Shown here in pieces: positions 8,463 through 18,046 of a DNA stretch of 64,000 nucleotides. The stretch comes from Ruegeria aquimaris. Lineage in GTDB: Bacteria > Pseudomonadota > Alphaproteobacteria > Rhodobacterales > Rhodobacteraceae. How positions within the stretch are numbered: position 1 is the stretch's first letter; each line of letters starts with the position of its first letter. The notes below the pieces were generated by a model. The model was given only the letters and a program-made list of their open reading frames with translations, ran no database searches and was not told the origin of the DNA. A program made the translations under genes and the position numbers. The stretch spans positions 62,001 to 126,000 of the forward strand of contig NZ_JAOWLB010000012.1 of assembly GCF_025751555.1 (NCBI RefSeq), written 5' to 3'.

Positions 8463-11099
8463 TTGACCACCGTCACGCCCATGATGGCCCAATACCTCGA
8501 AATCAAAGAGGCCCATGCCGACGCCCTGCTGTTTTACCGGATGGGCGATTTCTATGAGATGTTCTTTGACGACGCGATTGCCGCGGCCGAGGCGCTGGAT
8601 ATCGCACTGACCAAGCGCGGTAAGCACGAGGGCGAGGATATCCCGATGTGCGGCGTCCCGGTTCACGCCGCCGAGGGCTATCTGCTGACCCTGATCCGCA
8701 AGGGGTTCCGGGTCGCCGTCTGCGAACAGATGGAAAGCCCCGCCGAGGCCAAGAAGCGCGGATCGAAATCCGTGGTCCGGCGCGATGTGGTGCGGCTCGT
8801 GACCCCCGGCACCCTGACCGAGGATGCGCTGCTCGAAGCGCGCCGCCATAATTTCCTGGTGGCTTATGCAGAGGTGCGTAGTGGCGCCGCGCTGGCCTGG
8901 GCCGATATCTCGACCGGCGATTTCCACGTGATGCCGGTGACCCGCCCCCGGCTCAGCCCGGAACTGGCGCGGCTCGCCCCATCCGAACTGCTGGTGGTTG
9001 ATGAACCGGTATTCCAGCAATTGCGCCCGCTGGCAAACGATCACCGCATTCCGCTGACCCCGCTGGGCAAGGCCAGTTTCGACAGCATGGCCGCCGAAAA
9101 GCGCCTGTGCGAACTTTACAAGGTCGGCTCGCTGGAGGGGTTTGGGACCTTCGCTCGCGCCGAACTGTCGGCCATGGGTGCGTTGATCGACTATCTGGAC
9201 CTCACCCAGAAAGGTAAACTGCCGCTGCTGCAACCCCCGGTGCAAGAGGCCGAGGACCGGGTGATGCAGATCGACGCCGCCACAAGGCGCAATCTGGAAC
9301 TGACCCGCTCCTTGTCCGGCGAACGCGGCGGCTCGCTCTTGTCGGTGATCGACCGCACGGTCACCCCCGGTGGCGCCCGCTTGCTGGAACAGCGCATCGC
9401 CAGCCCTTCCCGCAATCTGGGCGTCATCCACGCGCGGCTGTCGGCGCTCGACTTCTGTATCGACCACGCCACCCTGGCCGCCGACCTGCGCGCGGCCCTG
9501 CGCAAGACACCCGATCTGGACCGTGCCCTGTCGCGGCTGGCGCTGGACCGGGGCGGTCCGCGCGACCTTGCCGCGATCCGTAACGGGCTGGGCCAGGCCG
9601 AGGCGATTGCCGCGCTCTGCCATGGACTCGAACTGCCCGACCTGATCGCAAGCGCCTGTGCCGATCTCAACGGGTTCGACGACCTGCTTGGCCTGCTCGA
9701 TACCGCATTGGTGGCCGAACCGCCGCTGCTGGCCCGCGATGGCGGCTTTATCGCGCCGGGTTACGACAGCGACCTGGACGAGGCGCGCGAACTGCGCGAC
9801 AAGGGCCGTGGCGTCATCGCCGGGATGCAGCAGAAATATGCCGAACATACCGGCATCACCTCGCTGAAGATCAAGCACAACAACGTTCTGGGCTATTTCA
9901 TCGAAACCACCGCCACCCACGCGGCCAGGATGCTGAACCCGCCGCTGAGCGAGACCTATATCCACCGCCAGACAACCGCCAATCAGGTGCGTTTCACCAC
10001 GGTCGAGCTGAGCGAGCTGGAAACCCGCATCCTGAACGCCGGGAACCACGCGCTCGAGATCGAAAAGCGGCTCTATACCAGCCTTTCTGGGGCAGTTCTG
10101 GACCAGGCTGCCAGCCTTAACCTCGCCGCGCGCGGTCTGGCTGAGCTGGATCTGGCCACCGCACTGGCCGATCTGGCCCGGGCCGAGAACTGGTGCCGAC
10201 CCAGCGTCGACCCCTCGCGCGCCTTTGCCATCGAGGGCGGGCGCCACCCGGTGGTGGAACACGCGCTGCGCCGTCAGGGCGGCGAGCCGTTCGTCGCCAA
10301 TGACTGCGACCTCAGCGCCGACAAGGGCGCCGCGATCCGCCTGCTGACCGGTCCAAACATGGCCGGTAAATCGACCTACCTGCGACAGAACGCGCTGATT
10401 GTGCTCCTCGCCCAGATGGGCAGCTACGTGCCCGCCGACAGCGCCCATATCGGGGTGGTCAGCCAGCTGTTCAGCCGCGTCGGTGCCTCGGACGATCTGG
10501 CGCGCGGTCGCTCGACCTTCATGGTCGAGATGGTGGAAACCGCCGCCATCCTGAACCAGGCCGACGACCACGCGCTGGTCATCCTCGACGAGATCGGCCG
10601 CGGCACCGCCACCTATGACGGGCTTTCCATCGCCTGGGCCACGCTGGAGCATCTGCACGCGACCAATCGCTGCCGCGCGCTCTTTGCCACCCATTACCAC
10701 GAACTCACCGCCCTCGCCGCAACCCTCGACGGCGTCGAAAACCTGACCGTCGCGGTCAAGGAGTGGGAGGGCGAAGTGATCTTCCTGCACGAGGTGCGCC
10801 AGGGTGCGGCCGACCGATCTTATGGCGTGCAGGTAGCGCAGTTAGCCGGCCTGCCGCCCTCGGTCGTGGCGCGTGCCCGGGTGGTGCTGGACCAGCTGGA
10901 GAAATCAGAACGTGAGGGCGGCAAGCAAAAGGCGCTGATCGACGACCTGCCGCTGTTCTCCGCCGCGCCGCCACCGCCACCGCCCGCGCCAAAGACCTCA
11001 CCCGCCGACGTGATGCTCAAGGATATCCACCCCGACGAACTGACACCCCGCCAGGCGCTGGAAGTACTTTACAAACTGAAAGAGGCGGCCAGATCCTGA
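8463..11099 (+). CDS. mutS: DNA mismatch repair protein MutS
   Basis: Recognises mispaired bases and starts methyl-independent mismatch repair as an ATP-driven dimer. 878 residues. The N-terminal mismatch-binding wedge GDFYEMFFDDA carries the Phe-X-Glu motif. The ATPase domain has Walker A GPNMAGKST (about 630-638) and Walker B VILDEIGRGT (about 706-715). A proline-rich linker (APPPPPPAPK) precedes the C-terminal DELTPRQALEVLYKLKE dimerisation segment. The start taken is TTG at 8463 because it gives the conserved MTTVTPMMAQYLEIK; the ATGs at 8481 and 8484 are alternatives. Confidence 0.97.
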   Translation: MTTVTPMMAQYLEIKEAHADALLFYRMGDFYEMFFDDAIAAAEALDIALTKRGKHEGEDIPMCGVPVHAAEGYLLTLIRKGFRVAVCEQMESPAEAKKRGSKSVVRRDVVRLVTPGTLTEDALLEARRHNFLVAYAEVRSGAALAWADISTGDFHVMPVTRPRLSPELARLAPSELLVVDEPVFQQLRPLANDHRIPLTPLGKASFDSMAAEKRLCELYKVGSLEGFGTFARAELSAMGALIDYLDLTQKGKLPLLQPPVQEAEDRVMQIDAATRRNLELTRSLSGERGGSLLSVIDRTVTPGGARLLEQRIASPSRNLGVIHARLSALDFCIDHATLAADLRAALRKTPDLDRALSRLALDRGGPRDLAAIRNGLGQAEAIAALCHGLELPDLIASACADLNGFDDLLGLLDTALVAEPPLLARDGGFIAPGYDSDLDEARELRDKGRGVIAGMQQKYAEHTGITSLKIKHNNVLGYFIETTATHAARMLNPPLSETYIHRQTTANQVRFTTVELSELETRILNAGNHALEIEKRLYTSLSGAVLDQAASLNLAARGLAELDLATALADLARAENWCRPSVDPSRAFAIEGGRHPVVEHALRRQGGEPFVANDCDLSADKGAAIRLLTGPNMAGKSTYLRQNALIVLLAQMGSYVPADSAHIGVVSQLFSRVGASDDLARGRSTFMVEMVETAAILNQADDHALVILDEIGRGTATYDGLSIAWATLEHLHATNRCRALFATHYHELTALAATLDGVENLTVAVKEWEGEVIFLHEVRQGAADRSYGVQVAQLAGLPPSVVARARVVLDQLEKSEREGGKQKALIDDLPLFSAAPPPPPPAPKTSPADVMLKDIHPDELTPRQALEVLYKLKEAARS

Positions 11100-11120
11100 C
11101 CGCCCCTTCATTTCGCTGAA

Positions 11121-11149
11121 AATACTCCCGCCGGAGGCTTGGCGAAGCC
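11121..11149. repeat. short double-hairpin element between mutS and grpE
   Basis: In the 53-bp gap between the convergent mutS and grpE genes, AATACTCCCGCCGGAGG holds a small CTCC-CGCC-GGAG hairpin. It is followed by GGCTT-GGCG-AAGCC. The leading AAAATACTCCCG resembles the AAAATATCCCGG next to the element at 3602-3651, so it may belong to the same Roseobacter repeat class or be a weak bidirectional terminator. There is no T-run. Confidence 0.35.
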
Positions 11150-11152
11150 AAA

Positions 11153-11716
11153 TCAGCCGGCAGGCATCGACGATACGCCAACCTGCGCCGGACGCAGCAG
11201 CCGGTCGTGCAACATGAACCCCTCGGCCGAAACCTGGATGATGTCGCCCGCCCGGGTGCCGGGCACCGGTGCCTCGAACATCGCCTCGTGCATCTGCGGG
11301 TCGAACCGGTCGCCCACCTGGGGCGACAGGACCTGGATGCCATGCTTGCCGAAAACATCCAGCAGCGCCCGCATCGTCAGTTCGATCCCCTCGATCAGCG
11401 CGCCCGAAACCGCCCGCTGTTCATCGGTCATCGCCTCCAGCGCGCGTTTCATGTTGTCGTAAACCGGCAGCATGTCTCGCGCCAGTTTCGAGCCGCCATA
11501 TTGCTCGGCCTCGCGCCGCGCCCGTTCACCGCGCTTGCGGACGTTTTCGGCATCCGCCAACGCCCGCATGAACTTGTCCTTGTATTCGTCCCGCTCAGCT
11601 CGCAGCGCATCGACCTCGGCGGCCTCGCCACTGATCTCTGCCATGTCCTCGGCATATTCCTCGGCTTCGGCGGTTGCGATATCGTCCAGAAACTCTTCGT
11701 TCTTCGACTCTGCCAT
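11153..11716 (-). CDS. grpE: nucleotide exchange factor GrpE
   Basis: Releases ADP from DnaK in the DnaK-DnaJ-GrpE chaperone cycle. 187 residues. An acidic, coiled-coil N-terminal half (DALRAERDEYKDKFMRALAD AENVRKR region) is followed by the conserved NMKRALEAM and the beta-domain PQVGDRFDPQMHEAMFE. It lies 10 bp downstream of hrcA on the same strand, giving an hrcA-grpE heat-shock pair. No CIRCE element is visible upstream of the pair. Confidence 0.95.
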   Translation of the reverse strand: MAESKNEEFLDDIATAEAEEYAEDMAEISGEAAEVDALRAERDEYKDKFMRALADAENVRKRGERARREAEQYGGSKLARDMLPVYDNMKRALEAMTDEQRAVSGALIEGIELTMRALLDVFGKHGIQVLSPQVGDRFDPQMHEAMFEAPVPGTRAGDIIQVSAEGFMLHDRLLRPAQVGVSSMPAG

Positions 11717-11726
11717 TCTTCTACCT

Positions 11727-12791
11727 CTAACTCCGGTCGGAGATCAGCCGCCCGACCAGTTGTGCCGTGTAATCCACAATCGGCACGATCCGTCCATAAT
11801 TGAGGCGGGTGGGTCCGATGACCCCGACCGCTCCGATGATCTTTCGGTCAGCGTTCATATATGGAGACACCACCAAAGAGGAACCCGAAAGTGAGAAAAG
11901 TTTGTTCTCGGACCCGATAAAAATGCGCACGCCCTCGCCCTGTTCGGTCAATTCCAGGAATTCCGCGATATCACGCTTGCGTTCCAGATCATCAAACAGC
12001 GTCCGGATACGCTCCAGCTCCTCTTCCTGACCGGCTCCGCCCAACAGATTCGCCCGGCCCCGGACGATCAGCCGCGCGGTGTCGGCGCCCTGCCCCTCCC
12101 ACACGGCAAGGCCGCTTTCCACCATTTCGCGGGCCAGCCCGTCAATCTCCTGCTGGCGGGCGCGGATCTCGGTTTGCATCATCCGGCGCACATCGCTCAG
12201 CGTCTTGCCCTCGATCAGCGCGTTCAGGAAATTGGCCGCCTCGCGCATCGAACTGGGCGTCTGCCCCGGCGGCGGCGTGAACAGGCGGTTTTCCACATGC
12301 CCATCGGCAAAGACCAGCACCACCAATGCCCGGTCATGTCCCAGCGAGACAAACTCGATATGCTTGATCTCGGTCTCATGCTTGGGTGTGAGCACCAGCG
12401 AAGCACCCTGGCTGACCCGGCTCAGCGCCGCGCCGATCTTGTCCAGCGCGCCACCAACATCACCCGCGTTTCCGCCCAATGTGGCATCCAGCTTCTGCCG
12501 GTCGCCCATGTCCAGATCGCCGATCTCCAGCAGCCCGTCAACGAACATCCGCAGCCCCATCTGGGTCGGTATCCGCCCCGCGCTGACATGGGGGCTGTCC
12601 AGCAGGCCGAGATATTCAAGGTCCTGCATCACGTTGCGCACCGTGGCCGCGCTGACCTTTTCGCTCAAGGTCCGGGTCAAGGTCCGGCTGCCGACCGGCT
12701 CGCCACTGTCGAGATAGCTTTCGACGATCAGACGAAACACCTCGCGCGAGCGATCGTTCAGATCGTCCAGGATTTTGCGTGCGTCACTCAT
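11727..12791 (-). CDS. hrcA: heat-inducible transcription repressor HrcA
   Basis: Represses class I heat-shock genes by binding CIRCE, with GroE acting as co-regulator. 354 residues. An N-terminal winged helix (SREVFRLIVESYLDSGEPVGSRTL, then TVRNVMQDLEYLGLL) is followed by the GRIPTQMGLRMFVDGL segment and the C-terminal VVSPYMNADRKIIGAVGVIGPTRLNY signature of HrcA. It is in an operon with grpE and divergent from rph across 112 bp. That gap holds no TTAGCACTC-type inverted repeat, so HrcA does not obviously autoregulate here. Confidence 0.95.
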   Translation of the reverse strand: MSDARKILDDLNDRSREVFRLIVESYLDSGEPVGSRTLTRTLSEKVSAATVRNVMQDLEYLGLLDSPHVSAGRIPTQMGLRMFVDGLLEIGDLDMGDRQKLDATLGGNAGDVGGALDKIGAALSRVSQGASLVLTPKHETEIKHIEFVSLGHDRALVVLVFADGHVENRLFTPPPGQTPSSMREAANFLNALIEGKTLSDVRRMMQTEIRARQQEIDGLAREMVESGLAVWEGQGADTARLIVRGRANLLGGAGQEEELERIRTLFDDLERKRDIAEFLELTEQGEGVRIFIGSENKLFSLSGSSLVVSPYMNADRKIIGAVGVIGPTRLNYGRIVPIVDYTAQLVGRLISDRS

Positions 12792-12903
12792 CTGTCTTCC
12801 CTGACTGTCAGGCCATTAAATCCGCTGTCCAGAAAAGGTCAATCGGGCTTGCATCGCCGCCCCTGCGGGCGGTATCCCCTGCGCAACAGACAAAGGATGA
12901 CCC

Positions 12904-13617
12904 ATGCGACCCTCTGGACGAGATCTAAGCGAAATGCGCCCGGTTTCAATCGAAACCGGTTTCACAAAACATGCCGAAGGCTCGTGCCTGATCAAGATGG
13001 GCGACACGCATGTGCTGTGCACCGCCACCATCGAAGATCGTGTGCCCCCCTTTATCAAGGGCTCGGGCCTCGGCTGGGTCACCGCCGAATACGGCATGCT
13101 GCCGCGCGCCACCAATACCCGGATGCGGCGCGAGGCCGCCAGCGGCAAGCAAGGCGGCCGAACCGTTGAGATTCAGCGTCTGATCGGCCGCGCCCTGCGC
13201 GCGGGCGTTGACCGGGTGGCCCTGGGCGAACGCCAGATCACCGTCGACTGTGACGTAATCCAGGCCGATGGCGGCACCCGCTGCGCCTCGATCACCGGCG
13301 GTTGGGTCGCACTGCGCCTGGCAGTGAACAAGCTGATGAAGGCGGGCGATGTCATTTCCGATCCGCTGGTCGATCCGGTCGCCGCCGTCTCCTGTGGCAT
13401 CTATGCCGGCCAGCCGGTGCTGGACCTCGATTACCCCGAGGACAGCGAAGCAGGCGTCGACGGCAATTTCATCATGACCGGTTCCGGCAAGTTGATCGAG
13501 GTACAGATGAGCGCCGAAGGCTCTGTCTTCAACCGCGCGCAGCTGGATCAGCTGCTGGGTCTCGCCGAAAAGGGCGTCGGCGAACTGGTTGCCGCGCAAA
13601 AGGCCGCCACCGCATGA
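12904..13617 (+). CDS. rph: ribonuclease PH
   Basis: Phosphate-dependent 3'-to-5' exoribonuclease that trims tRNA precursors; hexameric ring. The 237-residue protein begins [20 protein letters not shown], the standard RNase PH start. It carries [12 protein letters not shown], the [19 protein letters not shown] segment with phosphate-binding arginine, and the [19 protein letters not shown] core. The stop overlaps the ATG of rdgB by 4 bases (ATGA), so rph, rdgB and hemW form one unit. Confidence 0.97.
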   Translation: MRPSGRDLSEMRPVSIETGFTKHAEGSCLIKMGDTHVLCTATIEDRVPPFIKGSGLGWVTAEYGMLPRATNTRMRREAASGKQGGRTVEIQRLIGRALRAGVDRVALGERQITVDCDVIQADGGTRCASITGGWVALRLAVNKLMKAGDVISDPLVDPVAAVSCGIYAGQPVLDLDYPEDSEAGVDGNFIMTGSGKLIEVQMSAEGSVFNRAQLDQLLGLAEKGVGELVAAQKAATA

Positions 13618-14228
13618 CCCGCAGGTTCACAGGCGACGCGCTGCTGATCGCGACCCACAACAAGGGCAAGCTGGAAGAGATGGCACATCTCCTCCAGCCC
13701 TTTGGGGTCAAGGTGGTCGGCGCCGCCGAAATGAACCTGCCCGAACCGGAAGAGACCGAGGATACCTTTGTCGGCAATGCCCGGATCAAGGCGCATGCCG
13801 CCGCCCGGGCCACCGGCCTGCCCGCCCTGTCCGATGACAGCGGCATCACCATCGACGCACTGAACGGCGCGCCCGGCGTCTATACCGCCGATTGGGCGGA
13901 AACCGGGAATGGGCGCGATTTCCTGATGGCGATGACCCGCGCCCATGACGAGATGGAAGCCAAAGGCGCCCCGCACCCCCGGCTGGCACAATTCCGCTGC
14001 ACGCTGGTGCTGGCTTGGCCCGATGGTCATGACGAGGTGTTCGAAGGCATCGCCCCCGGCCATCTGGTCTGGCCCATTCGTGGCGCGGCCGGGTTCGGCT
14101 ATGACCCGATGTTCGTGCCCGAGGGGTATGATGTGACCTTTGCCGAAATGGATCGCTGGGAAAAGAACAAGATCAGCCACCGCGCGCGGGCAGTGGAGAA
14201 ATTCGTAAAGGGCTGTTTTGGCGGATGA
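13614..14228 (+). CDS. rdgB: XTP/dITP diphosphatase (non-canonical purine NTP pyrophosphatase)
   Basis: Hydrolyses dITP, ITP and XTP to monophosphates and so keeps deaminated purines out of DNA. 204 residues. The N-terminal [11 protein letters not shown] motif binds the triphosphate; [25 protein letters not shown] is the metal and base pocket; [12 protein letters not shown] and [14 protein letters not shown] complete the family signature. The ATG at 13614 overlaps the rph stop. Its own stop overlaps the TTG start proposed for hemW. Confidence 0.95.
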   Translation: MTRRFTGDALLIATHNKGKLEEMAHLLQPFGVKVVGAAEMNLPEPEETEDTFVGNARIKAHAAARATGLPALSDDSGITIDALNGAPGVYTADWAETGNGRDFLMAMTRAHDEMEAKGAPHPRLAQFRCTLVLAWPDGHDEVFEGIAPGHLVWPIRGAAGFGYDPMFVPEGYDVTFAEMDRWEKNKISHRARAVEKFVKGCFGG

Positions 14229-15375
14229 CTGGCAGCATGGAGGCTTTGGCCTCTACGTGCATTGGCCCTTTTGCCAGGCCAAGTGCCCCTATTGCGACTT
14301 CAACAGCCATGTTGCCCGCGAAATAGACCAAAAGGCCTGGGTTAGAGCCTATGTCATTGAGCTTGAACGCTCTGCCGCCGAACTGCCGGGCCGGGTTCTG
14401 AACACAATGTTCTTTGGCGGCGGTACCCCGTCGCTGATGATGCCGGAAACGGTCGCGGCAGTGATCGAAACCGCCCGCCGACTCTGGCCCACCTCCAACG
14501 ACATGGAAATCACGCTGGAGGCAAATCCCGGCTCGGTCGAGGCGGGGCGTTTTGCCGCCTATCGTGATGGCGGGGTCAACCGGATCTCGATGGGGGTGCA
14601 GGCGCTCAACGACCAAGACCTGCACCGGCTGGGCCGCATTCATAGCGTGGCCGAAGCGCGCGCCGCCTTCGACATTGCCCGACGCTGCTTCGACCGGGTC
14701 AGTTTTGATCTGATCTATGCCCGACAGGACCAGACACCCGACGCGTGGCGCGCCGAGTTGAACGAAGCGCTGGCCATGGCCGTCGATCACCTGTCGCTGT
14801 ATCAGTTGACAATCGAGGACGGCACCGCCTTTGGCGACCGCTATGCGCGGGGCAAGCTGCGCGGCCTGCCCGCCGATGACGACGCCGCCGACATGTACCT
14901 GATCACGCAAGAGGTCTGCGCCGACCATGGGCTGCCCGCCTACGAGGTCTCGAACCACGCCCGCCCCGGCGCCGAGTCCCGCCACAACCTGATCTATTGG
15001 CGCTATGGCGACTATGTCGGCATCGGTCCCGGCGCCCATGGCCGCATCACCATAGATGGTCAGCGGTTTGCCACCGAAAGCCCGCTGAACCCCGGCGCTT
15101 GGCTATCATCCGCCGCAAAAGGCTCCGGTGAGTTGAGCCGCGTAACATTATCTCTACAAGATCAAGCCGATGAATACCTGATGATGGGGCTTCGTATATC
15201 CGAAGGGCTAGATATCACCCGGTACGAGGCGCTTTCGCCGCGGCCCCTGGACCGGAACCGCCTTGCCCATCTGGCCGAACTGGGCATGATCGAGGTCGAT
15301 GGCCCGCGGCTAAAGGCAACAGCCCAAGGGCGCGCAGTTCTGAACGCGGTCATTCTGGACCTGATGTCGGAGTAG
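14218..15375 (+). CDS. hemW: HemW family radical-SAM protein (coproporphyrinogen III oxidase-like)
   Basis: Radical-SAM protein related to HemN; characterised HemW proteins bind and deliver heme rather than oxidise coproporphyrinogen. 385 residues. CQAKCPYC gives the Cx3Cx2C [4Fe-4S] cluster motif near residue 20, followed by FFGGGTPSLM (SAM) and EANPGSVE. Unlike true HemN, the cluster motif lacks the extra cysteine. The start is taken as TTG at 14218, 11 bp inside rdgB, because the ATG at 14225 is in another frame and no in-frame ATG precedes the cluster motif. Confidence 0.88.
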   Translation: MADDWQHGGFGLYVHWPFCQAKCPYCDFNSHVAREIDQKAWVRAYVIELERSAAELPGRVLNTMFFGGGTPSLMMPETVAAVIETARRLWPTSNDMEITLEANPGSVEAGRFAAYRDGGVNRISMGVQALNDQDLHRLGRIHSVAEARAAFDIARRCFDRVSFDLIYARQDQTPDAWRAELNEALAMAVDHLSLYQLTIEDGTAFGDRYARGKLRGLPADDDAADMYLITQEVCADHGLPAYEVSNHARPGAESRHNLIYWRYGDYVGIGPGAHGRITIDGQRFATESPLNPGAWLSSAAKGSGELSRVTLSLQDQADEYLMMGLRISEGLDITRYEALSPRPLDRNRLAHLAELGMIEVDGPRLKATAQGRAVLNAVILDLMSE

Positions 15376-15378
15376 AGG

Positions 15379-15732
15379 ATGCAGTTTATCTGGGCGGCTC
15401 TTGGACTGATCTGCGTTGCCCTCGCGCTGATTGGCGTTGTCCTGCCGCTCCTCCCCACGGTTCCCTTCCTTCTGCTGGCCGCGTTCTTCTTTGCCCGCTC
15501 GTCCGAACGCCTGCATACTTGGCTGCTGACCCACCGCCTGTTTGGGCCGATGATCGTCGACTGGCAGCAATCCGGCGCCATCCGCCCGGGCGCAAAAAAG
15601 GCGGCAACCCTGTCGATCGCCGCCGTCTTTGGTCTGTCTGTTCTTTTCTCGGCCCCTTCCCATGTCCTGGCCATACAGGCCGTGGTTCTGGGTACAGTGC
15701 TGGTCTTTATCTGGACCCGCCCTAACGGCTGA
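15379..15732 (+). CDS. DUF454 (YbaN) family inner-membrane protein
   Basis: 117-residue membrane protein. Two hydrophobic segments at the N-terminus (FIWAALGLICVALALIGVVL and TVPFLLLAAFFFARSS) contain the DUF454 signature GxxLPxLPTxPFLLLAxFxF. Two more hydrophobic stretches follow the LHTWLLTHRLFGPMI loop. The function of the family is unknown. It starts 3 bp after hemW, so is probably in that operon. Its last 11 bp overlap the convergent parB. Confidence 0.85.
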   Translation: MQFIWAALGLICVALALIGVVLPLLPTVPFLLLAAFFFARSSERLHTWLLTHRLFGPMIVDWQQSGAIRPGAKKAATLSIAAVFGLSVLFSAPSHVLAIQAVVLGTVLVFIWTRPNG

Positions 15733-16612
15733 GCTTGGCGCAAAGATCGTCCAACTGATCAAGGTTCTCATAGGTCAAGATCACTTGCCCGGTTTCGGTT
15801 CCCGACTTGTGATTGATCGTCACTTTCATCGCCAGGATCGCGGACAGGTCCTTTTCCAACGCGCGGGTATCGGCATCCTTGTCGCCACCGGTGGATTGCG
15901 GACGCGCCGTTGCTTTGGGTTTCTCCCCTTCGGACTGCTTCTTGACCAAAGCCTCGGTCGCACGCACCGACAACCCATCGCGCACCACGATCTTGGCCAA
16001 TTCCGACGGATTCTCGCTGGTGATCAGGGCCCGGGCATGTCCCGCCGACAATTTCCCTTCGACCACCATCTGCTGAACATCATCCGGCAAAGACAATAGA
16101 CGCAACAGGTTCGCGATATGACTGCGGCTTTTTCCCAATGCCTCGGCCAGCTTCTCCTGCGTATGACCGAACTTGTCCATCAACTGCCGATAACCCGCCG
16201 CCTCTTCCACTGCGTTCAGATCGGCGCGCTGGATATTCTCGATGATCGCGATTTCCAGAACTTCGGTATCGTTCAGCTCGCGCACCAGAACCGGCACTTC
16301 GTGCAGCTGAGCCAGCTGCGCCGCGCGCCAGCGCCGCTCGCCGGCGACAATCTCGAACATACCGCCATCGGTGGGGCGCACGATCAACGGCTGAAGGATG
16401 CCCTTCTCCTTGATAGAGGCCGATAGCTCATTCAGCGCATCCTGGGTAAAGGTCCGGCGCGGCTGGTTCGGGTTTGCCCGCAGCTTCTCGATCGGCACCG
16501 TCCGGTCGGCGCGGCGCGGTGCATCGGCGGCCTGGGTTTCCGTCGACTGTGTCACATCGGCCATCAGGGCCGACAGGCCACGCCCCAACCCCCGAGGTTT
16601 GTTCGAAACCAT
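15722..16612 (-). CDS. parB: chromosome partitioning protein ParB
   Basis: CTP-dependent DNA clamp that loads at parS and spreads, organising the origin region for segregation by ParA. 296 residues. An N-terminal ParA-interaction arginine-rich start (SNKPRGLGRGLSALM) is followed by KLRANPNQPRRTF, the CTP-binding boxes IVAGERRWRAAQLA and ENIQRADLNAVEEA, the helix-turn-helix region (KLAEALGKSRSHIANLLRLL) and a C-terminal dimer domain. It lies 20 bp downstream of parA. Two matching parS sites lie 1.4 and 3.3 kb upstream. Confidence 0.96.
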   Translation of the reverse strand: MVSNKPRGLGRGLSALMADVTQSTETQAADAPRRADRTVPIEKLRANPNQPRRTFTQDALNELSASIKEKGILQPLIVRPTDGGMFEIVAGERRWRAAQLAQLHEVPVLVRELNDTEVLEIAIIENIQRADLNAVEEAAGYRQLMDKFGHTQEKLAEALGKSRSHIANLLRLLSLPDDVQQMVVEGKLSAGHARALITSENPSELAKIVVRDGLSVRATEALVKKQSEGEKPKATARPQSTGGDKDADTRALEKDLSAILAMKVTINHKSGTETGQVILTYENLDQLDDLCAKLSR

Positions 16613-16632
16613 GCGTCGCTCCTCTCTGCCGC

Positions 16633-17436
16633 CTAAGCGGCGATCTTGTTATGTTTCTTCAGCAGCTCAGCCGCCAGGTCACGATAGGCGATTGCCCCAA
16701 GAGAATTGGAATCATAGCTCAGCACCGGCAGGGCAAAGGACGGCGCCTCGCTGACCCGCACATTTCGCGGAATCCGGGTTTCAAACACCAGCTCGCCCAG
16801 ATTGTCACGGGCATCCTTTTCAACCTGCTGGGACAGGTTGTTGCGTTTGTCATACATGGTCAACACAACACCTTCGATCCGCAGATCCGGATTTGCCGCC
16901 TGACGCACCTCCCGGATGGTCAGCATCAGTTGCGACAATCCCTCCAGCGCAAAGAACTCGCTCTGCAAGGGAACCAAAACGGAATGTGCCGCGACCATCG
17001 CATTCACCGTCAACAGGTTCAGCGACGGTGGGCAATCGATCAGGATGTAGTCCCAGGCAAAGGAATCCATCGCGGTCTGCCGCAGCGCGTCATGCAGCAG
17101 AAAGCTGCGCTTTTCATTTGCCATCAGCTCGATATCGGCCGAGCTAAGATCGACTGTTGCCGGCACGATGGACAGGCCAGGAATGCTGGTTTCCTGGATG
17201 ACGGCATTCAACGGAACGTCATCCACAAGCAATTCATAAGTGGTGACATCACGGTCCTCGATTCCCAGCCCGGTCGAGGCATTACCCTGAGGATCAAGAT
17301 CGACAACAAGAACTCGCAACCCGGTTTCTGCCAGCGCAGCCGCCAGATTGATAGCAGTCGTTGTTTTTCCAACTCCGCCTTTCTGGTTGGCGACCGCGAT
17401 GATCCGAGGACCGGTAGGACGGGAAAGATCAGACAC
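16633..17436 (-). CDS. parA: chromosome partitioning ATPase ParA
   Basis: Walker-type ATPase that forms a nucleoid-bound gradient and pulls ParB-parS complexes. 267 residues. The deviant Walker A is KGGVGKTTT (about 19-27), followed by VLVVDLDPQGNAS and the Walker B LIDCPPSLNLL. The start is a GTG at 17436, 8 bp inside the upstream rsmG gene. It forms the rsmG-parA-parB run common near alphaproteobacterial origins. Confidence 0.96.
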   Translation of the reverse strand: MSDLSRPTGPRIIAVANQKGGVGKTTTAINLAAALAETGLRVLVVDLDPQGNASTGLGIEDRDVTTYELLVDDVPLNAVIQETSIPGLSIVPATVDLSSADIELMANEKRSFLLHDALRQTAMDSFAWDYILIDCPPSLNLLTVNAMVAAHSVLVPLQSEFFALEGLSQLMLTIREVRQAANPDLRIEGVVLTMYDKRNNLSQQVEKDARDNLGELVFETRIPRNVRVSEAPSFALPVLSYDSNSLGAIAYRDLAAELLKKHNKIAA

Positions 17437-18046
17437 GCGCGATTCCTTTGAGTTTCAAAACAACGGCTTGAGGCTCAGTCAAACTAGTAACGGGAACAAG
17501 GTCGAATTTCCATTGCTTCCGCGCGTCATCCACCTCTTTTTTCCAGGCCTCCCCCTTGGGAAACAGCGCCGTTCCACTTGTTTTCAGGTGCCTTTCCGCA
17601 AAGCCCAGCAACCCGGACAGATCCGTCAGCGCCCTCGCTGACAGGACATCGGCCTCTTGCGGCTCCACCTGTTCGATCCGCTGAGCGATGACCTGACATT
17701 GCACATCGCATTCCCGGACCACGGTCCTTAGGAACGCGACCTTTCTCTGATCGCTTTCAATGCAGATAAAACTGGCCGAAGGCATTTTTTCTCGTCCCAG
17801 AATCGCACAAACCATCCCGGGAAAGCCGCCACCGCTTCCCAGGTCTACCCACTTGTCTACCGGCTCCGAGAGGTTGAAAACCTGAACGGAATCAGCGATG
17901 TGTCTTTCCCAAATCACATCCAGACTGCGACGGGATACCAGGTTTATCCTCGGGTTCCATTTTCGGACCAGCTCCACATACTGCGTCAGCCGATCGAATG
18001 TTTCACGTGAAACATCGTATTTCTGCCGGTCTGCTTCCTCACTCAT
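17429..18046 (-). CDS. rsmG: 16S rRNA (guanine(527)-N7)-methyltransferase RsmG
   Basis: SAM-dependent methyltransferase for G527 of 16S rRNA (formerly GidB). 205 residues with [20 protein letters not shown] and the SAM motif [18 protein letters not shown]. The N-terminal [12 protein letters not shown] is encoded across the parS site at 17999-18014. The ATG at 18046 overlaps the mnmG stop, and its 3' end overlaps the parA start. All four genes mnmG-rsmG-parA-parB should be translationally coupled. Confidence 0.95.
   Translation of the reverse strand: MSEEADRQKYDVSRETFDRLTQYVELVRKWNPRINLVSRRSLDVIWERHIADSVQVFNLSEPVDKWVDLGSGGGFPGMVCAILGREKMPSASFICIESDQRKVAFLRTVVRECDVQCQVIAQRIEQVEPQEADVLSARALTDLSGLLGFAERHLKTSGTALFPKGEAWKKEVDDARKQWKFDLVPVTSLTEPQAVVLKLKGIARV
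17999..18014. promoter_or_regulatory. parS site 1 (inside rsmG)
   Basis: TGTTTCACGTGAAACA, a perfect 16-bp palindrome identical to the parS consensus known from Caulobacter and Bacillus. It lies within codons 11-16 of rsmG and is read there as VSRETF. With parA and parB only 0.6-2.3 kb away, it is very likely a ParB loading site. Confidence 0.93.

Noticed and set aside
5792-8557. Very long open frame on the plus strand
   Set aside because: It is the complement of the rbsK-like and maeB genes in GC-rich DNA; the translation is histidine- and arginine-rich with no family motif.
8382-10790. Open frame of about 800 codons on the minus strand
   Set aside because: Antisense to mutS, whose motifs are complete; no recognisable domain in the antisense frame.
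12792-12903. CIRCE element before hrcA
   Set aside because: No TTAGCACTC-N9-GAGTGCTAA-type repeat is present in the hrcA/rph gap.
14225-14227. ATG just after the rdgB stop as the hemW start
   Set aside because: It is out of frame with the CQAKCPYC cluster motif; the in-frame TTG at 14218 is kept.
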